Shown here piece after piece: positions 1-7,899 of a stretch of DNA of 64,000 nt. The notes beneath the pieces are model-generated. The model was not told the DNA's origin. It did not search any database and saw nothing but the letters and a program-made list of their open reading frames with translations. Source of the DNA: Lishizhenia tianjinensis (GTDB taxonomy: Bacteria > Bacteroidota > Bacteroidia > Flavobacteriales_D > Crocinitomicaceae). A program made the translations under genes and the position numbers. Location: contig CAMDLY010000005.1 in NCBI GenBank assembly GCA_945902115.1, positions 1-64,000 on the forward strand, in the 5' to 3' direction. Positions within the stretch are counted from its first letter, which is position 1, and each line of letters starts with the position of its first letter.

Positions 1-71
1 TAAAAAAACGTTGTTTCCTTATTTCCCAATAAATCAAAGAACTCTTTCTTTTGTTGTAAACACGATTTCAC
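1..71 (-). CDS. Possible 5' end of a leftward gene cut by the window edge
   Basis: On the minus strand a frame opens with GTG at 71 and stays open to base 1, reading MKSCLQQKKEFFDLL and onward. A stop lies two codons before the GTG, so this is the first usable start in that frame. The fragment of about 23 residues is too short to assign to a family. Support comes from a good leftward promoter at 172-201, which would give a leader of about 95 bases. It could equally be untranslated leader of a gene starting further left. Confidence 0.3.
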   Translation of the reverse strand, partial: MKSCLQQKKEFFDLLGNKETTFF

Positions 72-171
72 TCGCTATTTACTCTTTACTCCTTTTTAAG
101 TAACCCCAATTTGTTCCCCAATTGCTATACTTTTTGCAGAGAAAACCGACGTTTTCATCCTTAGCGGGGTG

Positions 172-201
172 CAAAGATACATACTTATTATTTCCTAACA
201 A
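172..201 (-). promoter_or_regulatory. Leftward Bacteroidota-type promoter
   Basis: The minus strand reads TATCTTTG at 179-172, a perfect TAnnTTTG -7 element, with TTG at 201-199 and a 19-base spacer. This matches the flavobacterial housekeeping promoter architecture. It points out of the left end of the window and is back to back with the ECF sigma promoter. Confidence 0.6.
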
Positions 202-292
202 TAACTTTGTTTAAGTTTTTTTTAATTTTTGAAAGGTATCGTAACAAGCACGGTAGTTTTATACCTACTTTTTTTAGTAAAGGTTTCGTTTT

Positions 293-324
293 TTTGTGGA
301 AAATTTAAAATTAAAGCATCTTTG
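293..324 (+). promoter_or_regulatory. Putative promoter of the ECF sigma gene
   Basis: TTTG at 293-296 and CATCTTTG at 317-324 (one mismatch to TAnnTTTG) are 20 bases apart. Only six bases separate the -7 element from the ATG at 331. Transcription would therefore begin at or just before the start codon, which also argues against the upstream TTG start at 229 used in the ORF track. Confidence 0.45.
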
Positions 325-330
325 TATTTA

Positions 331-906
331 ATGAGTATTATTTTCTCTTATAGAAAAAAACTGAAGCATCTTGATGATGAGCAACTTATTACTGCCTATT
401 CACTAGAAAAGGATAAAAGAATTGTTGACGAGATTTATTACCGCTATAGCCATTTGGTATTGGGGACATGTATGAAATACCTAAAAAACAAAATGGATGC
501 AGAAGACCTAACACTCAGTATCTTCTCTAAATTACCTGAAAAACTCTTAAAACATGAAGTTAAGCATTTCAAAAGTTGGTGCCATACGTTGACTAAAAAT
601 GAGTGCTTGATGTTGCTGCGTAAGCCAAAGCCTACATTTATTGAGCCTACTGAAAATTTAACAACCGATGATTCTGAGGATGAGCAAGAAGAATATATTT
701 TGTTAGAAGGAAGATTGATTGGTTTAGAAAATTCGCTGTTAAAACTAAAATCTTCGCAGCGACAATGTATCGAACTGTTTTATTTACATCGAAAGAGCTA
801 TGAAGAGATAATGAAAATTACTGGATTCTCTTCTTTACAAGTTAAGAGTAACATTCAAAACGGCAGGAGAAGCCTGCGTATACTCATGGATAAAAATAAT
901 TATTAA
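331..906 (+). CDS. ECF-type RNA polymerase sigma factor (sigma-70 family)
   Basis: About 191 residues from the ATG at 331. The ORF track begins at a TTG at 229, but that extension is an unlikely hydrophobic stretch and contains the probable promoter. Region 2 is seen in the N-terminal half, including a DAEDL motif like the usual DAEDLVQ. A charged acidic linker follows, then a region 4 helix-turn-helix (SYEEIMKITGFSSLQVKSNI) near the C terminus. Family members recruit RNA polymerase to a small regulon and are often held by a membrane anti-sigma factor. The next gene starts on the stop codon (TAATG), so the pair is translationally coupled. The regulon is not visible here. Confidence 0.88.
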   Translation: MSIIFSYRKKLKHLDDEQLITAYSLEKDKRIVDEIYYRYSHLVLGTCMKYLKNKMDAEDLTLSIFSKLPEKLLKHEVKHFKSWCHTLTKNECLMLLRKPKPTFIEPTENLTTDDSEDEQEEYILLEGRLIGLENSLLKLKSSQRQCIELFYLHRKSYEEIMKITGFSSLQVKSNIQNGRRSLRILMDKNNY

Positions 907-1910
907 TGAATTTCAAGCGAGAAAATATAAATAACATAGAACACTTCAATAAAAAAATGAAGGAAGAGCTGGACCCGTTCGAACAAGATGCAATAGAGGG
1001 GTGGCAGGAACTCAGCGCGGACGACTTGAAAAGGCTTGATAGTCGCTATGCAAGAAATACACTTCTGATGAATATCTCTTTAGCTGTTTTATTTTTTACT
1101 GCTTTTGCTATCAGTATTTTTTCATACGAAAATTATAAAAATACAATACGACTTGAACAAAATAAACCCTCTAGTAATACCATAGAAAAAACAAAAGTTC
1201 AAAAGTTCATTCCTATAAAGCTACCAAATAAAACCATAGAGCTTATTGCTTCAAACGAGCAAGTGCAACCTAATAAAATTAAGACCGACCAGAAAATTTT
1301 ACATCAACCAGAAGAAAATCCATCTGAATCTGAAAGTCTTGAAAAGCGGAACCTAGCACTCAGTATTGAACCCATATCAATAGCCTCGATTGCAACGGTT
1401 AAAACAGTTAATCTCGCAAAAGAAATATATATACAAAATTTGTTAGTTGTTGATTACCGATACTATAGAGGAAGGGATCCTTTAAATTTAAAAAAAGAAC
1501 TAACTGGAACTCCCGCAGATGTCGCTTTCAGTATTGAGAAAACCGACTCAAAAAATGAATTAGAGGTTTCGTACATGAATTTTCTATCAAAAACACTCTC
1601 GTTATTTAACCTGAAAAAATACCAAGATTGCATTTCAAATTTTGAAACTATCCTATCCAAATACCCTGACGATATTAATGCCCTATTTTATGAATCGATT
1701 TGTCTTTACAATTTAGGACTAAATAAAGATGCTACCACGCGGTTGAGACAGCTTGAAATGAACCCTTTCTCCAATTTTTATGAGGAGCAACAATGGTATT
1801 TATTGTTATGCTACCGAGCTGAAAAAGATTGGGAACAATATAATAGACAACGCGCTAAAGTAATAGGTGCGAAAGGCTACTATTGGTTTAGAGCTCAAGA
1901 ACTTGAGTGA
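906..1910 (+). CDS. Single-pass membrane protein with TPR-like C terminus, partner of the ECF sigma factor
   Basis: 334 residues. A cytoplasmic head of about 50 residues carries an FEQDAIEGW motif of the type found at the start of many Bacteroidota membrane partners of ECF sigma factors. One transmembrane helix lies near residues 54-74. A low-complexity linker follows, then a C-terminal alpha-helical region (about 225-330) whose KKYQDCISNFETIL and DINALFYESICLYNLG segments look like TPR repeats. The start overlaps the sigma gene stop by one base. Function is inferred: it may act as an anti-sigma factor or envelope sensor. No zinc-binding anti-sigma motif (HxxxCxxC) is seen, so the call rests on topology and context. 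Confidence 0.6.
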   Translation: MNFKRENINNIEHFNKKMKEELDPFEQDAIEGWQELSADDLKRLDSRYARNTLLMNISLAVLFFTAFAISIFSYENYKNTIRLEQNKPSSNTIEKTKVQKFIPIKLPNKTIELIASNEQVQPNKIKTDQKILHQPEENPSESESLEKRNLALSIEPISIASIATVKTVNLAKEIYIQNLLVVDYRYYRGRDPLNLKKELTGTPADVAFSIEKTDSKNELEVSYMNFLSKTLSLFNLKKYQDCISNFETILSKYPDDINALFYESICLYNLGLNKDATTRLRQLEMNPFSNFYEEQQWYLLLCYRAEKDWEQYNRQRAKVIGAKGYYWFRAQELE

Positions 1911-1944
1911 TAAAAAAAGGTATTAAAACTAAAGCTCTTTAATT

Positions 1945-1981
1945 AAAAAAGACAGTCTCTTAGGGTAAGAGGACCTTTTTT
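1945..1981. terminator. Bidirectional intrinsic terminator overlapping a stop codon
   Basis: GTCTCTTA (1955-1962), loop GGG, TAAGAGGAC (1966-1974) forms an eight-pair stem with one bulged G. It has a run of T after it on the plus strand (1976-1981) and a run of A before it (1945-1950) that reads as T on the minus strand. It can end transcription of both convergent genes. The 3' end of the minus-strand gene, including its TAA, lies inside the stem. Confidence 0.65.
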
Positions 1982-2826
1982 GAGAATGGTTTGTTGTCTA
2001 TAAATAGATTCACAATATACAATCCCGAGGATAATGATGAGGATGAAACCTGAAGTGTATTTCCCCCAATATTTCCTTTGGAAGCTGCCTTGTGATAAAC
2101 AGACTTTCCAGAGAGATCTACTATGTTTACTCCAATCAAGGCCGTCTTATTTAATTCGAATGAAATATTTAACTGATTCGTTGATTGATTCCAAGAGGCA
2201 CTTAGGTTGTTATTGAAAGTAACTTCAGAAACTGAAGAAGTAGAGGCCTCAGTCAATACATGTTGAGACAGATAGATCATATCACCACTGTTAGCAGAAT
2301 TATTATTTGATTTATTTGATGCGACATAAAACGTCACATTTCCAGCGCCTGCCGACGGTGCTGTCCAAGTCCATGTCCAAACAGGTGCCGTAAGAGAGGT
2401 ATTACTGGTTATAGTATGGTTTGCGTATTTTTTCGTGGTTCCATTAATGTTGGTATTCCCTGTCTGTCCGGTAAAAGTCCCCGCCATGGTGTTTGCACTC
2501 GTTAGCGCTGTCGCTTGAAAACCCTTTTTTGTAGGATTAGAGGTCATCGCTAAGGTAACGGTATATTGTTGCCCAGGCACGTATTCAGTAACGGGATTAG
2601 CGCCATCAAGTAAGGTTAGAATATTTTCATTGGCTCCACTCTGTGCGGAACCAGAGTGACAAGCAGTACAATTTGCCTCGCCAGGGGCGCCCGTTTTTCC
2701 TGCGTCGGCTCCGCCTGAATTGTGGGGGGCTAACACAAAACGTTCGCTAGTTAAGTTAAAATTTCTAAATGCAAAAATTGCTAAGGATGATGTAAGAAAT
2801 AATAAGGGTAGAAGAACTTTTTTCAT
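1960..2826 (-). CDS. Secreted choice-of-anchor V (Reeler-like) protein with CxxCH and T9SS type A tail
   Basis: 288 residues. A signal peptide (MKKVLLPLLFLTSSLAIFA) is followed by a CTACH motif near residue 53, which is a c-type haem attachment site. The middle part (about 60-195), with GFQATALT and the VTFYVASNKSN strand, matches the choice-of-anchor V/Reeler-like beta-sandwich often joined to a CxxCH in Bacteroidota. The last 80 residues form a T9SS type A sorting domain with DLSGKSV and SLSSGLYIVNL and end in KKVLLP. It should therefore be exported through T9SS to the cell surface. It is the last gene of a five-gene operon with another cytochrome c lipoprotein, which suggests surface electron transfer. 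Substrate unknown. Confidence 0.8.
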   Translation of the reverse strand: MKKVLLPLLFLTSSLAIFAFRNFNLTSERFVLAPHNSGGADAGKTGAPGEANCTACHSGSAQSGANENILTLLDGANPVTEYVPGQQYTVTLAMTSNPTKKGFQATALTSANTMAGTFTGQTGNTNINGTTKKYANHTITSNTSLTAPVWTWTWTAPSAGAGNVTFYVASNKSNNNSANSGDMIYLSQHVLTEASTSSVSEVTFNNNLSASWNQSTNQLNISFELNKTALIGVNIVDLSGKSVYHKAASKGNIGGNTLQVSSSSLSSGLYIVNLFIDNKPFSKKVLLP

Positions 2827-2847
2827 AGGTTTTAGTTTAGAGATTTT

Positions 2848-3183
2848 TTAGTTGTTTAGTTTTCCTTGATTTACCCAACACTCCATAATTTCAATTAATG
2901 AATCTGGAAGCATGGGGCCACCTTTAGGCATAAGTTGATAATTGTTTCCTCTCATGGCACCAATTATTGCTTTTGAATTGGTGGAAATATTGTCATAATT
3001 TGTTAAGGAATATCCATTTTGGTTATTATGACAACCTGTACAATTCTGATTAATTAGGGGCAACACGTCCTCACTAAATGAAATTTCGTCGCTGCAATTC
3101 AACCCGGAATATGGAATAACTTTATCTTTTGAACATGACAAAATCGTAAGCGGAAATATTGCTAGAAAAATAATTTTAGTCAT
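2848..3183 (-). CDS. Small cytochrome c-like lipoprotein
   Basis: 111 residues. The N terminus is a lipoprotein signal with lipobox LTILSC, so the mature protein should be lipid-anchored at Cys17. A single haem-binding motif CTGCH (in INQNCTGCHNNQ) is followed by YSLTNYDNI and a Met-rich segment (QLMPKGGPM) that could supply the distal Met ligand. This layout is typical of the planctomycete-type cytochrome c lipoproteins of Bacteroidota. The start overlaps the end of the upstream membrane protein gene by eight bases. It is likely an electron carrier in the envelope, with partner unknown. Confidence 0.8.
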   Translation of the reverse strand: MTKIIFLAIFPLTILSCSKDKVIPYSGLNCSDEISFSEDVLPLINQNCTGCHNNQNGYSLTNYDNISTNSKAIIGAMRGNNYQLMPKGGPMLPDSLIEIMECWVNQGKLNN

Positions 3184-3562
3184 GTAGTCTTTTATTAAAA
3201 GTAGGAAATGATGCTAGCCAGAAAAGTGGAAAAATGAAATGCAACGGAATCGCAAAACTCGGAAACATTTCAGGAAACTCCTCATCAATACTCGCTGTGA
3301 TAGGCCAAAGAATAGAGGTAAGGCTACCTATTGCTAGAGCAATGTTTAGCGGTAAGATTAAGCGGTAAGATTTTTCAGCAACGAGATAATAGATGCCTGC
3401 AAACAACAACCCAAGGAAACAAAAAATAGAGAGAATTTTCCAAAAAGGAAGAGTTTTGGAAAAATCAAACAAAAGCGCATAATAGCAATATGTATAAGAA
3501 AGAGCTACCATCGCAGAAAGAGCTGAAATAAAAAGACCGAAAAGGACATACCTTAAAAACAT
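3176..3562 (-). CDS. Four-helix integral membrane protein of unknown function
   Basis: 128 residues with four predicted transmembrane helices: about 4-26, 37-60, 69-87 and 100-120. No haem-ligating histidine pairs, cysteines or charged motif define a family for me. The gene shares one base with the yceI stop and overlaps the cytochrome c gene by eight, so it is tightly embedded in the DUF5777-YceI-cytochrome operon. It could anchor or assist the redox proteins around it, but that is inference from position only. Confidence 0.65.
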   Translation of the reverse strand: MFLRYVLFGLFISALSAMVALSYTYCYYALLFDFSKTLPFWKILSIFCFLGLLFAGIYYLVAEKSYRLILPLNIALAIGSLTSILWPITASIDEEFPEMFPSFAIPLHFIFPLFWLASFPTFNKRLHD

Positions 3563-4110
3563 TATTTTTTGGTAGCAGGAACCACAAAGGAAACGTTCAT
3601 ATAATCAGGAACTACATCGCTCTTTTTTCCCACTCCAAACTCGATTCTATTCACCTTAAAACTTCCTTTAAATGTGATTTTATCTCCCGACTCTACAACA
3701 GTTGAAGAAATGACGTATTTTTTCGTTACACCCTTTAGTGTGAGATTTCCTGTTATAGATAAAGAACTTCCATTTTTCTCCACTTTCGAAGAAATAAATG
3801 TAATGTTTGGATGTTTTTTCGCATCAAACCACTCCTCAGTCTGTGCTTTCTTGTCCCTTATGCCATTACCTGTTGTTAGAGACGAAATAGGGATTTTTAA
3901 ATTAAACTTGGTTAACGAAACATCATCTTTGTCGTATTCCACAGAACCTGAAAGTACTTTAAAACTTCCAGAGGGGTCTGTGCTTTTGAAACCTATGGTA
4001 TACCCACCTGTAATATCATATTGATTAGGTGGTGTTATTGTAAGGGCTAAAGAAACCATTAGCGCAACAACATAACTAGATAAAATTAAAATTTTCTTCA
4101 TATTACTCAT
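3562..4110 (-). CDS. YceI-family lipocalin-like periplasmic protein
   Basis: 182 residues with a signal peptide. An ATG at 4101 (MKKILILSS) would give the standard signal peptide, while the ATG at 4110 overlaps the upstream stop by eight bases. The mature protein shows the YceI fold: YDITGGYTIGFKS at the start, then FKVLSGSVEYD, TEEWFDAKKHPNITF, LTLKGVTKKY and the closing VNRIEFGVG. YceI proteins bind long-chain isoprenoids or amphiphiles in a beta-barrel and often sit beside cytochromes. Here it lies between a DUF5777 barrel and two CxxCH proteins, which hints at quinone or lipid handling in the same pathway. Confidence 0.9.
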   Translation of the reverse strand: MSNMKKILILSSYVVALMVSLALTITPPNQYDITGGYTIGFKSTDPSGSFKVLSGSVEYDKDDVSLTKFNLKIPISSLTTGNGIRDKKAQTEEWFDAKKHPNITFISSKVEKNGSSLSITGNLTLKGVTKKYVISSTVVESGDKITFKGSFKVNRIEFGVGKKSDVVPDYMNVSFVVPATKK

Positions 4111-5032
4111 TAATTATAAATTTTCGACTGACACAAAAACCGAACCTAAACTGACCATCCATTATTCTTTCCAGGGTGTAAGGAATAAATTGAGTCTCTC
4201 CTAAGCCTCCAGAATTGGTGAAGTTCAGAGTGAAGTTATGACCAAAAGTTTGCCATTCTAATGCGATTCCGACACTATTCTTATAAGTATCTGAAGGTCT
4301 CAAGCCTTTATCTCTGAATGTATGATAATACTCTCCAATCAACGCAAATTGACCAGTAAGTTTTACTCTTATTGCGCCTCCAAGGGAGAAGACATCATTT
4401 TGGTCATTCAAGTCAACATAATTTCGGTGAAGAAAGGTTGGAACTACGGCAAGAGAAACCCAATCACCAAATCTTCTAGTAAGATTAAATTGTGCAAAAT
4501 AAGACAAGCGATGAACATCCTTCGGGAAATTGCTCACATCAGAAAGGTCGCTTGATGCTTTCATATAGGTGAAACTGCTTCCTCCAATGACAGCCACTGA
4601 TATTGGGAATGATTTAGATTGTCTAACGGCTCTGTATTTAATAAAGCCATCAAGTAGCGATCGATATGGTGCACCTGTTCCTTTACATCTTCCAAAACCC
4701 ACCATTAAATCATTTGTAACGCCATACTCCAGGGCAATTCTCATGTCCGATAAGTTGTCAAAACCAAACATGTTTTGGTACCCTCCATTTATTCCAGCAA
4801 TATCTCCAAATCGATGTTCAATACGCATTTCCATATAACCTTTGGGAAGAGTTTCAACGGAATGTCCGTTGATAATCCGTGTTCCATGAAAAGCTTTTGG
4901 TGAAACATACTCTGTATCTAAATCCGGTAAATTAACCGAGATATCGACTGAATCGTTGCCAAGAATTTGCGCTTTTGAATTAAAGGCAACAAGTAAAAAG
5001 GATACTAAAAGAGGAAATAGAATATTCTTCAT
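4103..5032 (-). CDS. DUF5777-family outer-membrane beta-barrel protein
   Basis: 309 residues. A cleavable signal peptide ends near FNSKAQ. The rest is an alternating amphipathic beta pattern with features I associate with DUF5777: ETLPKGYMEMRIEHRFGDI near residue 60, SDMRIALEYGVTNDLMVGFG near 95, and a C-terminal strand ending in an aromatic-rich region. It is probably a 10-14 strand barrel in the outer membrane. It is the first gene of the five-gene operon and should set the location of the module. Transport substrate or enzymatic role is unknown. Confidence 0.8.
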   Translation of the reverse strand: MKNILFPLLVSFLLVAFNSKAQILGNDSVDISVNLPDLDTEYVSPKAFHGTRIINGHSVETLPKGYMEMRIEHRFGDIAGINGGYQNMFGFDNLSDMRIALEYGVTNDLMVGFGRCKGTGAPYRSLLDGFIKYRAVRQSKSFPISVAVIGGSSFTYMKASSDLSDVSNFPKDVHRLSYFAQFNLTRRFGDWVSLAVVPTFLHRNYVDLNDQNDVFSLGGAIRVKLTGQFALIGEYYHTFRDKGLRPSDTYKNSVGIALEWQTFGHNFTLNFTNSGGLGETQFIPYTLERIMDGQFRFGFCVSRKFIINE

Positions 5033-5110
5033 TTGTAATTAACAACCTTAAAGATGTTATGTTTTACATAACGCAAAATAAGAAGTATAGGTTGCACAAG
5101 CACAATTTAC

Positions 5111-5118
5111 TAATTTTG
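5111..5118 (+). promoter_or_regulatory. TAnnTTTG element four bases before a start codon
   Basis: TAATTTTG at 5111-5118 is a perfect -7 element. Only ACAG separates it from the ATG at 5123, so the transcript would be leaderless or nearly so. A TTG at 5092-5094 could be the -33 element, but the 16-base spacer is short. Confidence 0.5.
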
Positions 5119-5122
5119 ACAG

Positions 5123-5719
5123 ATGAATGGCATTGAAATTTTCCTACTTGAATTAGGCACTTCTTGGATGTGGTCAAAGATCTTAGTTTATATATTTCTA
5201 TTACTTTTCTTTTTTCTATTGGCCCTTCAACTTCAACGCATTATAATTATCAATAAGTTTTGGAGAATCGCTTTTGTAATTTTAGTTACAATTTTACCAG
5301 TAAATATCTACTTCCTCTTTCATCCAATTTATACAGGAGATATTTATGATCAAGCTTTAGATACAAAGTCGAAATACACGTTTCCCGAGACTAAAACACT
5401 CAGTATTTTTACCTTGAAGGGTTGTCCTCATTGCAAGAATACTATTCCCTACATGGAAAAATTACACCTTAGAAACGATCAAATTTCTATCCGATATGTT
5501 ATAGTAGGAACAAAAGACAGTAAAAACCCCGGATTCACGAATGAAATACCTGTCTTTTGCCAAAAAGTTTATGTCAATAAACCTTTGGAGATTGGAGATG
5601 TAACACAAGGTAGTTATCCTTGTTTTGTCTTATCTCAACATGGTAAGGCAGAGAAAAGATGGTTTAATGACGGATTCGGAATGAGGACTATGGATGAAAT
5701 TGAGTCTTATTTTGAATAA
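5123..5719 (+). CDS. Membrane-anchored thioredoxin-fold protein
   Basis: 198 residues. Two transmembrane helices (about 15-38 and 47-66) place the C-terminal domain on one face of the inner membrane. That domain begins SIFTLKGCPHCKNTIPYM: a beta strand followed by a GCPHC active site of the CxxC thioredoxin/DsbA type. A later GSYPCFVLSQHGK segment holds the conserved cis-Pro region. No close family name comes to mind. It most likely reduces or oxidises a partner thiol at the membrane. The PaaE-like reductase genes start 63 bases downstream, so electrons from NAD(P)H could in principle be linked to it; this is inference. Confidence 0.7.
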   Translation: MNGIEIFLLELGTSWMWSKILVYIFLLLFFFLLALQLQRIIIINKFWRIAFVILVTILPVNIYFLFHPIYTGDIYDQALDTKSKYTFPETKTLSIFTLKGCPHCKNTIPYMEKLHLRNDQISIRYVIVGTKDSKNPGFTNEIPVFCQKVYVNKPLEIGDVTQGSYPCFVLSQHGKAEKRWFNDGFGMRTMDEIESYFE

Positions 5720-5762
5720 CATACGACCACAATGAAGAGTGGAAAGCGAATTTTATAAATGT

Positions 5763-5770
5763 TAACTTTG
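5763..5770 (+). promoter_or_regulatory. TAACTTTG element inside the N-terminal part of the predicted reductase ORF
   Basis: A perfect TAnnTTTG motif falls just inside the ORF-track start at 5759 and 12 bases before the ATG at 5783. This supports 5783 as the real start and suggests the reductases can be transcribed separately from the thioredoxin gene. No clear -33 TTG is visible. Confidence 0.4.
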
Positions 5771-5782
5771 ACGAAAAAACAA

Positions 5783-6841
5783 ATGACCAAACATTTTCAT
5801 TCTATTAAAGTCAATGATGTTCGAAAAGAAACAAAGGATTGTGTTTCTGTTTCTTTTGATATTCCTAAGGACTTGATAGAGTCATTCACCTATTCGTCCG
5901 GACAATATTTGACATTAAGAACAAACATTAAAAACGAAGAAGTCCGAAGATCTTACTCTTTGTGTTCTTCACCGAACGAAAATGAATGGCGTGTGGCTAT
6001 CAAACAGGTGGAAAATGGAGTGTTTTCAACCTTTGCTAATAATTTATTAAAAAAGGGAGACACCATAGACCTAATGCCTCCTGCGGGTAATTTCAAATTG
6101 AAAGACGCCGATAAAGATAAATCAATCGTATTATTTGCCGCTGGAAGTGGAATAACCCCCGTATTTTCCATCCTAAAAAATGTTTTGGAAAACGGAACTG
6201 GTGACATTACCCTGTTCTATGGAAACAAAGGATTTTATGGAATCATTTTCCGAGAGGAACTTGAAGGTTGGAAAAACAAATACATGGATCGACTTCGAAT
6301 AGTTCATCTTTTCTCAAGAGAAAGCCCAGGGAGTAAAATTCAAAAAGGACGGATAAACAGAGAGAAATGTGATGCTTTGTACGACGCTTTTTTAGGTTCC
6401 ACGCAAATTGACGCAGTCTTCATATGTGGTCCAGAACAAATGATTTTAGATGTCAAAGACTCACTAGGTTCCAAGGGGGTTGACTCTTCCAAAATTCATT
6501 TTGAACTTTTTGGAACCAACCTGTCGAAAGAGACAAAGAAACTTGAAGCACGCCCATCGTTTGCCACAAAAGTTGAGATAATTGTGGATGATGACTTAAT
6601 TGATTTCGAATTGGACTCAAACGGACCGACTATATTGGATGCTGCACAAGAGGCAGGAGCAGACTTGCCTTTTGCCTGCAAAGGGGGTGTTTGCTGCACG
6701 TGTAAAGCTAAAGTATTGGAAGGTTCCGTTTCTATGGATTTAAATTATGCACTTACTCCTGAGGAAGTAGAAGAAGGTTATATACTAACATGTCAAGCGC
6801 ATCCTACTACAAAATTTGTAAAGGTGTCTTTTGATGATTAA
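5783..6841 (+). CDS. PaaE-like ferredoxin-NAD(P)H reductase, copy 1
   Basis: 352 residues from the ATG at 5783. The domains in order are: an FAD-binding barrel with RRSYSLCSSP (residues about 60-70), an NAD(P)-binding domain with AAGSGITPVFSIL and CGPEQMI, and a C-terminal plant-type 2Fe-2S ferredoxin domain with CKGGVCCTC and a fourth Cys in ILTCQ. This is the architecture of PaaE, the reductase of phenylacetyl-CoA epoxidase, and of related oxygenase reductases. No paaABCD oxygenase genes are in the window. The next gene is a paralogue eight bases downstream, so the two arose by tandem duplication. The electron acceptor is unknown. Confidence 0.88.
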   Translation: MTKHFHSIKVNDVRKETKDCVSVSFDIPKDLIESFTYSSGQYLTLRTNIKNEEVRRSYSLCSSPNENEWRVAIKQVENGVFSTFANNLLKKGDTIDLMPPAGNFKLKDADKDKSIVLFAAGSGITPVFSILKNVLENGTGDITLFYGNKGFYGIIFREELEGWKNKYMDRLRIVHLFSRESPGSKIQKGRINREKCDALYDAFLGSTQIDAVFICGPEQMILDVKDSLGSKGVDSSKIHFELFGTNLSKETKKLEARPSFATKVEIIVDDDLIDFELDSNGPTILDAAQEAGADLPFACKGGVCCTCKAKVLEGSVSMDLNYALTPEEVEEGYILTCQAHPTTKFVKVSFDD

Positions 6842-6849
6842 TTATTAAA

Positions 6850-7899
6850 ATGGGAATATTTAATTTATTTAAAAAGAAAGAGAGCCAGGGAAATGGTTTC
6901 TTCACCCTCTCTGTGAAAGATGTTCAGGCATTAACTGCTGACAGTGTTATGATAACGTTTAATACCGATGAATCCCAGGAGGATGAATTAAGCTATAAAC
7001 CAGGACAATACTTAGATATTGAAGCAAATGTAAACGGAGAAAAGGTGAGGCGCTCATATTCTATTTGTTCTTCGAATGAATCAGTTCTATCAATTGGCGT
7101 AAAAGCTGTTCCTCAAGGTAAAATGTCGAAACATCTACAACAAATTCGCGTTGGAGAAACATTGGAAGTTTCGACTGCAAAAGGAAATTTCACGACAAGT
7201 GGAACTGAATCGCACATTGTGTGCATAGCTGCCGGAAGTGGAATCACACCAATATTCTCAATTTTAAGTACTTCTCCGTCAAAAAAACAGTTGTTTTATG
7301 TGAATAAGTCCTCCGAACAAATGATGTTTAAGAAGGAATTAGCTGAAATGCCTGGTTTAATGAAAAACTACTATTTCACTCAAACCAATGAGGAGAATCA
7401 TCAATTTGGGCGTTTAAATAAAGAAGCATTCATCGAGGAAATTAAAAAAGATTTAGACTTGTTGAAAGCAGACGCTTTTTTTCTTTGTGGTCCTCACGCA
7501 ATGATTATTGAGTTAACGGAAGCATTAAAAATGTTTGGTGTCGCTGACAGTAAAATTAAATTTGAATTATTCCAAGCTGTTGTTCAAGAAACCCCGAAAC
7601 AGCAGGTTAATTTCACAGGTGAATCTACAGTAGATGTTACACTTGATGGAGAAACATCAACGATTTTAATGCAATCCGCCAAGAAAACTATTTTGGAAGT
7701 ATTAGATGCGAAAGGTATTGATGCTCCTTATTCATGCCGTGGCGGAGTTTGTTGCTCTTGCAAGGCAAAACTGTTAGAGGGTACAGTAACAATGAAAGTA
7801 AATTATTCTCTTACCGAAGAGGAAGTTCAAGCAGGTTATATATTGACATGTCAAGCCTTGCCAAACTCATCAATTATCAAACTCACTTTCGATGAATAA
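6850..7899 (+). CDS. PaaE-like ferredoxin-NAD(P)H reductase, copy 2
   Basis: 349 residues with the same three domains as its upstream neighbour: FAD site RRSYSICSS, nucleotide site AAGSGITPIFSIL, CGPHAMI, and a C-terminal 2Fe-2S domain with CRGGVCCSC and a later ILTCQ. All cofactor residues are intact in both copies, so neither looks decayed. The N terminus has a short lysine-rich lead (MGIFNLFKKKES) absent from copy 1. The spacing of eight bases and the eight-base overlap with the following SDR gene indicate one transcript. The copies may serve different oxygenases or form a heteromer. Confidence 0.88.
   Translation: MGIFNLFKKKESQGNGFFTLSVKDVQALTADSVMITFNTDESQEDELSYKPGQYLDIEANVNGEKVRRSYSICSSNESVLSIGVKAVPQGKMSKHLQQIRVGETLEVSTAKGNFTTSGTESHIVCIAAGSGITPIFSILSTSPSKKQLFYVNKSSEQMMFKKELAEMPGLMKNYYFTQTNEENHQFGRLNKEAFIEEIKKDLDLLKADAFFLCGPHAMIIELTEALKMFGVADSKIKFELFQAVVQETPKQQVNFTGESTVDVTLDGETSTILMQSAKKTILEVLDAKGIDAPYSCRGGVCCSCKAKLLEGTVTMKVNYSLTEEEVQAGYILTCQALPNSSIIKLTFDE

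Noticed and set aside
229-330. 34-residue N-terminal extension of the ECF sigma factor
   Set aside because: TTG-started hydrophobic stretch that contains the probable promoter; the ATG at 331 fits the family.
3674-4024. 116-residue plus-strand ORF
   Set aside because: Lies entirely antisense to yceI, whose family motifs are clear.
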